DNA of 9,674 bases from contig DATAYF010000255.1 of the NCBI GenBank assembly GCA_036272735.1, positions 1 through 9,674 on the forward strand, written 5' to 3'. The notes beneath the pieces are model-generated. The model was not told the DNA's origin, searched no databases, and saw only the letters and a list, made by a program, of their open reading frames with translations. Source of the DNA: DATAYF01 sp036272735. GTDB lineage: Bacteria; Chloroflexota; Ktedonobacteria; Ktedonobacterales; Ktedonobacteraceae. Each line of letters starts with the position of its first letter. The stretch's first letter is position 1. The position numbers and the translations under genes are program-made. Shown here in pieces: positions 6,783 to 9,674 of this stretch.

Positions 6783-8059
6783 GCGTGCATCCAATCTGGA
6801 CGGGCTAATACCAGGACGCTATTGACGCCGCCAAAGCCACTCGAATGGGTGAGCGCCACATCGACGTTGGCTTCACGGGCTGTGTTCGGGACGTAATCGA
6901 GGTCGCAGGCGGCATCGGCCTCTTCTTGATTAATCGTGGGTGGAATAAGCTGCTCATCCAAGACCAGGGCGGTCACCAGGGCTTCGATGGCGCTCGCTGC
7001 TCCTTGCGGGTGCCCGATCAGCGATTTGGTTGCGCTAATCGGCATATGGTAAGCCTGTTCCCCGAAGACTGTTTTATAGGCCGCTGTCTCCGCAATTTCG
7101 TTGGGGCGTGTCGAACTGCCGTGCGAGTTAATATAGCCAACGTGGCGCAGCGCGATATCGGCGTCGCTGAGCACCTGGCGCAATAACGCGCTGAGCGGCG
7201 TGCCACTGGGTGGTAGGGCGGTCATGTGATAGGCGTTGCAATTTGAGGCAAAGGCCAATATTTCGGCGTAGATATGCGCGCCTCTGGCGATGGCTTGTTC
7301 GCGTTCTTCGAGCACGATTACTCCGGCTCCCTCGGCCATGACAAAGCCGTCGCGCTTGTTGTCGTAGGGTCGCGAAGCGCGTTCGGGTTCGTCGTTATAA
7401 GCAGTGCTCAATGCTCCCATCACGCAAAAGGCGTTCTGCACTCCATAACTGATGGAGGCGTCCGTTCCGCCCGCGATCATGCACTGCGCACGTCCCTCTT
7501 GAATCATCCAGAACGCTTGCCCGATGGCATCTGCTCCAGCCGAGCAGCCGGTGGCAATGGTACTACACGGCCCGTAGAACTGGTGATGGGCTGCGATACT
7601 GCTGGCCGCGCTGTGTGGTAACAACAGTTGTGCGGAGGCTTGCTCATCATCTTTCGTATAGTCGTTGAATTGTTGACACATGCGCTCGCCTGCTTCCACG
7701 CAAGCCAGCGCCAGTCCCATGTAGACGCCGGTTTGTTCGCGCGCGCTTTCGCTCAGCGGTGTACTATATGCGGCGTCTTGCAGCGCCAGGTGAGCGGCAC
7801 TCAGGGCAAATTGTGTTGCGCGATCCACGTGTTGGATTTCTTGTGGAGTGAGTCCGAACTGTTGCGGCTCAAAATCTTGCACCTCGCCAGCAATGCGTGA
7901 GGGAAGATTGCTGGCATCAAAACGACTGATCGGTCGTAGTCCCGAACGTCCGTCCACGCAAGCTTGCCAGAATGCCTCTTTCCCAATGCCATTTGGAGCC
8001 ACCACCCCAAGCCCCGTGATAACAACGCGGCGTAGTGATGACGACGGTACTTCGCCCAT
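6779..8059 (-). CDS. Type II polyketide ketosynthase alpha subunit
   Basis: A 426-residue beta-ketoacyl synthase that catalyses repeated decarboxylative condensation of malonyl-ACP. The full catalytic set is visible: Cys172 in STIATGCSAGADAIG (166-180), His313 in INSHGSST (310-317), Lys345 and His350 in ATKSLIGH (343-350), and the glycine-rich GFGGVNS near the C-terminus (408-414). NCNAYHMTAL (273-282) and ETAAYKTVFG (324-333) resemble aromatic KS-alpha proteins (compare the NAYHMT motif of actinorhodin-type KS-alpha) more than the FabF of fatty acid synthesis. Length fits the usual 415-430. I start at ATG 8059 because AGGAGG (8069-8074) sits 9 bases upstream; a longer frame from 8104 would begin inside the preceding gene with no such site. 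It is followed by CLF with a 4-base overlap and preceded by the hydrolase-like gene at a distance of 13 bases. A plain FabF is the alternative, disfavoured by the CLF partner. Confidence 0.92.
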   Translation of the reverse strand: MGEVPSSSLRRVVITGLGVVAPNGIGKEAFWQACVDGRSGLRPISRFDASNLPSRIAGEVQDFEPQQFGLTPQEIQHVDRATQFALSAAHLALQDAAYSTPLSESAREQTGVYMGLALACVEAGERMCQQFNDYTKDDEQASAQLLLPHSAASSIAAHHQFYGPCSTIATGCSAGADAIGQAFWMIQEGRAQCMIAGGTDASISYGVQNAFCVMGALSTAYNDEPERASRPYDNKRDGFVMAEGAGVIVLEEREQAIARGAHIYAEILAFASNCNAYHMTALPPSGTPLSALLRQVLSDADIALRHVGYINSHGSSTRPNEIAETAAYKTVFGEQAYHMPISATKSLIGHPQGAASAIEALVTALVLDEQLIPPTINQEEADAACDLDYVPNTAREANVDVALTHSSGFGGVNSVLVLARPDWMHA

Positions 8060-8068
8060 GAATGATTG

Positions 8069-8074
8069 CCTCCT
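8069..8074 (-). promoter_or_regulatory. KS-alpha ribosome binding site overlapping the upstream stop
   Basis: AGGAGG on the - strand (CCTCCT on +) lies 9 bases before the KS-alpha ATG. Its first two bases on the - strand fall within the TAG stop of the hydrolase-like gene (8073-8075). Ribosomes finishing that gene would therefore be placed on the KS-alpha start, which fixes the start choice and suggests coupled translation. Confidence 0.85.
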
Positions 8075-8984
8075 AGCGTGGCTGTAGTGGACTGCGTTGC
8101 GCATCCTGCTCTTTCAAAAACGTTGCGATAAGCGGTGTAACTATCTCGTCTTGTGAATACATAAAGAAACGCTCTCTACCATTCACGACGTGGTACGCGA
8201 CGCAATGAGGTAAGTTTGTGGCGAGCCACTGCGTTTTTTCAGCAGGTGCGAGCATATCATCCTGGCGGTTAATTAATAAAATTGGCATGTCTAGTGCTTT
8301 GACGCACTTGCGTATGTCAAACGAATGGATGGCTGGGAGCACAGAAAATTTGTAGACGTAGGGCCAGTGGCGGATTTTGTGAAACTGCTCCTCGATCAAC
8401 TCACGTGTCAGCGCTGGAGCGGTGGTATTCTCTGGTGCGTGTGCGACGATGTAGTTTATGACGATGGTGCGCAAGAGCGGCGCGGGCAGGACATGCTCAA
8501 TCGGGAGGCGTAGGTAGAGTTCGTGCAGGAGCCAGATCAGGGGATGTGGAGCAATGCGGTAGTCAGCTCCTTGTGCGATAATTGTCAATGAGCGGCAGCG
8601 TGGCGGGTAGCGTAGGGCAAACTCAAAAAGGATCATGGCCGCGTCACCGTGTGCCACCAGGTCAACCGTCTCCAATTTCAGGCTATCAAGTACGTTGCGC
8701 AATTCTTCGGCGCGTTCCGCTCGGCTAACTGGTGCGGTGCGGGTCTCTTGACGCCGGTACAATATGACGCGTCGTGATTGGCTAAGCGTTTGTATCTGGC
8801 GAGCATAGACGAATTCAAGATGCTCAAGAATGGGCATGAAGACGACTGGTTCGCCCGCTCCAACATCGATCAACGGCAGGTGAGTCGTGCCAACGTCGGT
8901 TTTCTGCCATAATGCCTCTAAATACGCAACATCCTTATGAAATGTGGTGGGATCAATCCAGGATCCGGTGTGTGTCGTACTCAA
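8073..8984 (-). CDS. Alpha/beta-hydrolase-fold protein lacking a recognisable Ser/His catalytic pair
   Basis: A 303-residue protein with the layout of an alpha/beta hydrolase: a strand segment LPLIDVGAGEPVVFMP (36-51), a nucleophile-elbow region VDLVAHGDAAMILFEFALRYP (from 107), a cap-like helical stretch about 145-230, the strand plus acid motif MPILLINRQDDMLAPAE (233-249), and a C-terminal helix. The elbow reads A-H-G-D-A (111-115), so Gly113 occupies the usual Ser/Cys/Asp nucleophile position. The segment where GH normally supplies the catalytic His reads NGRERFFMYSQDE (268-280), without His. Asp242/Asp243 remain. It probably does not hydrolyse esters by the standard mechanism. A binding, cyclase or scaffold role in polyketide assembly is a guess from its place as first gene of the operon. 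The TTG at 8984 is chosen because GGGGAGG (8994-9000) is 9 bases upstream and no ATG is available; an extension to TTG 9140 adds an Arg-rich tail outside the fold. Confidence 0.78.
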   Translation of the reverse strand: MSTTHTGSWIDPTTFHKDVAYLEALWQKTDVGTTHLPLIDVGAGEPVVFMPILEHLEFVYARQIQTLSQSRRVILYRRQETRTAPVSRAERAEELRNVLDSLKLETVDLVAHGDAAMILFEFALRYPPRCRSLTIIAQGADYRIAPHPLIWLLHELYLRLPIEHVLPAPLLRTIVINYIVAHAPENTTAPALTRELIEEQFHKIRHWPYVYKFSVLPAIHSFDIRKCVKALDMPILLINRQDDMLAPAEKTQWLATNLPHCVAYHVVNGRERFFMYSQDEIVTPLIATFLKEQDAQRSPLQPR

Positions 8985-8993
8985 TAATGTTCG

Positions 8994-9000
8994 CCTCCCC
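8994..9000 (-). promoter_or_regulatory. Ribosome binding site for the hydrolase-like gene
   Basis: GGGGAGG on the - strand (CCTCCCC on +) sits 9 bases before a TTG codon at 8984. It is the strongest Shine-Dalgarno sequence in the divergent region on this strand and is the reason for choosing the TTG start. Confidence 0.65.
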
Positions 9001-9083
9001 AGTGGTCGCGGTCGTCTTCTGGGTTGCACATTAGGGATAATGAAAGAGTGTGTGCAAGACCACAAAAAACACTGCTTATGCTT

Positions 9084-9089
9084 AGTATA
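9084..9089 (-). promoter_or_regulatory. Possible -10 box for the polyketide operon
   Basis: TATACT on the - strand matches 5 of 6 positions of a sigma-70-type -10 box and lies about 100 bases before the TTG start of the first operon gene. No good -35 hexamer stands 16-18 bases upstream, so an activator may be needed or the call may be wrong. Confidence 0.3.
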
Positions 9090-9106
9090 CGATACTCGCT
9101 CGTGAA

Positions 9107-9133
9107 TTGATAGCCGTGCTTGTCTGGTACAAT
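9107..9133 (+). promoter_or_regulatory. Candidate promoter for the SnoaL-like gene
   Basis: TTGATA (9107-9112) and TACAAT (9128-9133) each match the sigma-70 consensus at 5 of 6 positions. The 15-base spacer is shorter than the optimal 17. It would place the transcript start about 25-30 bases before the GTG start. It lies in the 181-base gap shared with the divergent polyketide operon, so one regulator could control both directions. Confidence 0.4.
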
Positions 9134-9165
9134 AGGGCAAATATTACCAGGAAGGAAAGTAAAAA

Positions 9166-9660
9166 GTGCCAACACCGAATGTATCCACGTTGCCAGCTGA
9201 TTCGCCGGTGAATGCCTGGATCATAGCCTTTAACGCGCAAGATGTGCCAGCGATTGTGGCGTTGTATGCAGAAGACGCGGAGTTATTTGACTCGGGCATG
9301 CACCGTTCGCGGCGGGGACGAATGGAGATTGAAGCCTGGTTTCGCTTGCGTTTTCGCTCGATGCCAGGGAATGTCTATGCTCCCGGTGAGCCGCTACAGG
9401 TGGATGAGCAAGGCGCGGTTGTGCCCTGGACATTGTATGGACGTGGTCCCCGTCTGCTCGGACAGGGCTGGCTTTCACGACCCTTTCAGGTCGACGGTAC
9501 CAGTACTTTTACCCTGCATGCTGGCAAAATATACCGCCAGTATGGTCGCTATGACCACCTGGCAGTACTCAAACAAATCCTGCCCGTCCTACGTTATTGT
9601 CCGGCCGTGGTGGCGCGCTGGATTTATAGCGTCTACTTACGCCGCCACGGTTTGTGGTAG
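9166..9660 (+). CDS. SnoaL/NTF2-like protein, possible polyketide cyclase
   Basis: A 164-residue protein with a single NTF2-like (SnoaL-type) cone fold. The N-terminal helix-turn segment WIIAFNAQDVPAIVALYAED (residues 18-37) is followed by AELFDSG and RRGRMEIEAWFRLRF (49-63), the classic pattern of the superfamily. The later strands are represented by AVVPWTLYGRG and FTLHAGKIYRQYGRYD (115-130), with Asp130 and His118 as candidate polar pocket residues. The C-terminal tail (about 140-164) is basic and hydrophobic, ending RRHGLW, longer than the minimal fold. Members include aldol cyclases that close the last ring of aromatic polyketides, but also many unrelated enzymes and binding proteins. 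The cyclase idea comes from the neighbouring KS-alpha/CLF operon. The start is GTG 9166 with AGGAAGGA (9149-9156) 9 bases upstream. It is transcribed divergently from the operon, and the window ends 14 bases after its stop. Confidence 0.8.
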   Translation: MPTPNVSTLPADSPVNAWIIAFNAQDVPAIVALYAEDAELFDSGMHRSRRGRMEIEAWFRLRFRSMPGNVYAPGEPLQVDEQGAVVPWTLYGRGPRLLGQGWLSRPFQVDGTSTFTLHAGKIYRQYGRYDHLAVLKQILPVLRYCPAVVARWIYSVYLRRHGLW

Positions 9661-9674
9661 CAGGCAGTTTTTAC

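Noticed and set aside
5514..8059. Interpretation of the two ketosynthases as duplicated fatty-acid FabF genes
   Set aside because: One copy lacks Cys and the first His in the specific CLF pattern (GGLDA, DGxAVPxxDxxEA), the other has the NAYHMT motif of KS-alpha, and they overlap by ATGA as heterodimer genes do.
8985..9140. N-terminal extension of the hydrolase-like protein from a TTG at 9140
   Set aside because: The added 52 residues are Arg-rich and unlike the fold, no ribosome binding site precedes it, and it would cover the promoter region; the TTG at 8984 has a strong GGGGAGG.
1..9674. tRNA, rRNA or insertion-sequence genes
   Set aside because: I saw no tRNA-like T-loop and acceptor pairing, no rRNA signature, and no transposase or integrase motif on either strand.

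Overview
The window is bacterial chromosomal DNA of moderately high GC content, densely packed with genes. It suggests a soil-type bacterium with secondary metabolism. The gene mix (molbindin, FGGY gluconokinase-type kinase, non-actinobacterial-looking type II ketosynthase pair) and the long intergenic hairpins would fit a Ktedonobacteria-like member of Chloroflexota. That placement is an impression from the sequence, not a demonstrated fact.

Left part (1-3366, genes on the + strand). After a leader without a convincing gene come a 70-residue molbindin-type Mop/TOBE protein, a family-1 uracil-DNA glycosylase (ung), and an FGGY-family sugar kinase most like gluconokinases. These look like ordinary housekeeping or metabolic genes and need not be functionally linked. 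The first two gaps each hold a long, nearly perfect hairpin (29-bp and 34-bp arms) without a U-tract. The third gap, 318 bases, holds an 11-bp tandem repeat and a 13-bp inverted repeat. A small GNAT acetyltransferase (3367-3846, +) follows and overlaps the end of the next operon tail-to-tail.

Right part (3831-9660). Four genes on the - strand form one very tight transcription unit, in order: an alpha/beta-hydrolase-fold protein without a recognisable Ser/His catalytic pair, a ketosynthase alpha subunit (KS-alpha) with an intact Cys-His-His site, a ketosynthase beta / chain-length factor (CLF) with the active-site Cys replaced by Thr, and an MhpA/PgaE-type FAD monooxygenase with a C-terminal thioredoxin-like domain. 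The junctions are a ribosome binding site buried in the preceding stop codon, a 4-base ATGA overlap, and a 3-base gap. A SnoaL/NTF2-like protein, a fold used by aromatic polyketide cyclases, starts divergently on the + strand across a 181-base promoter region.

Together the right part reads as part of a type II (iterative, aromatic) polyketide biosynthesis locus. KS-alpha/CLF would build a poly-beta-ketone on an acyl carrier protein, the SnoaL-like and alpha/beta-hydrolase-like proteins could help fold or cyclise it, and the flavin monooxygenase would hydroxylate the ring product. No acyl carrier protein, ketoreductase, aromatase or malonyltransferase is visible here, so the locus either continues past the right edge or borrows parts from elsewhere. 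This is the most interesting content of the window.
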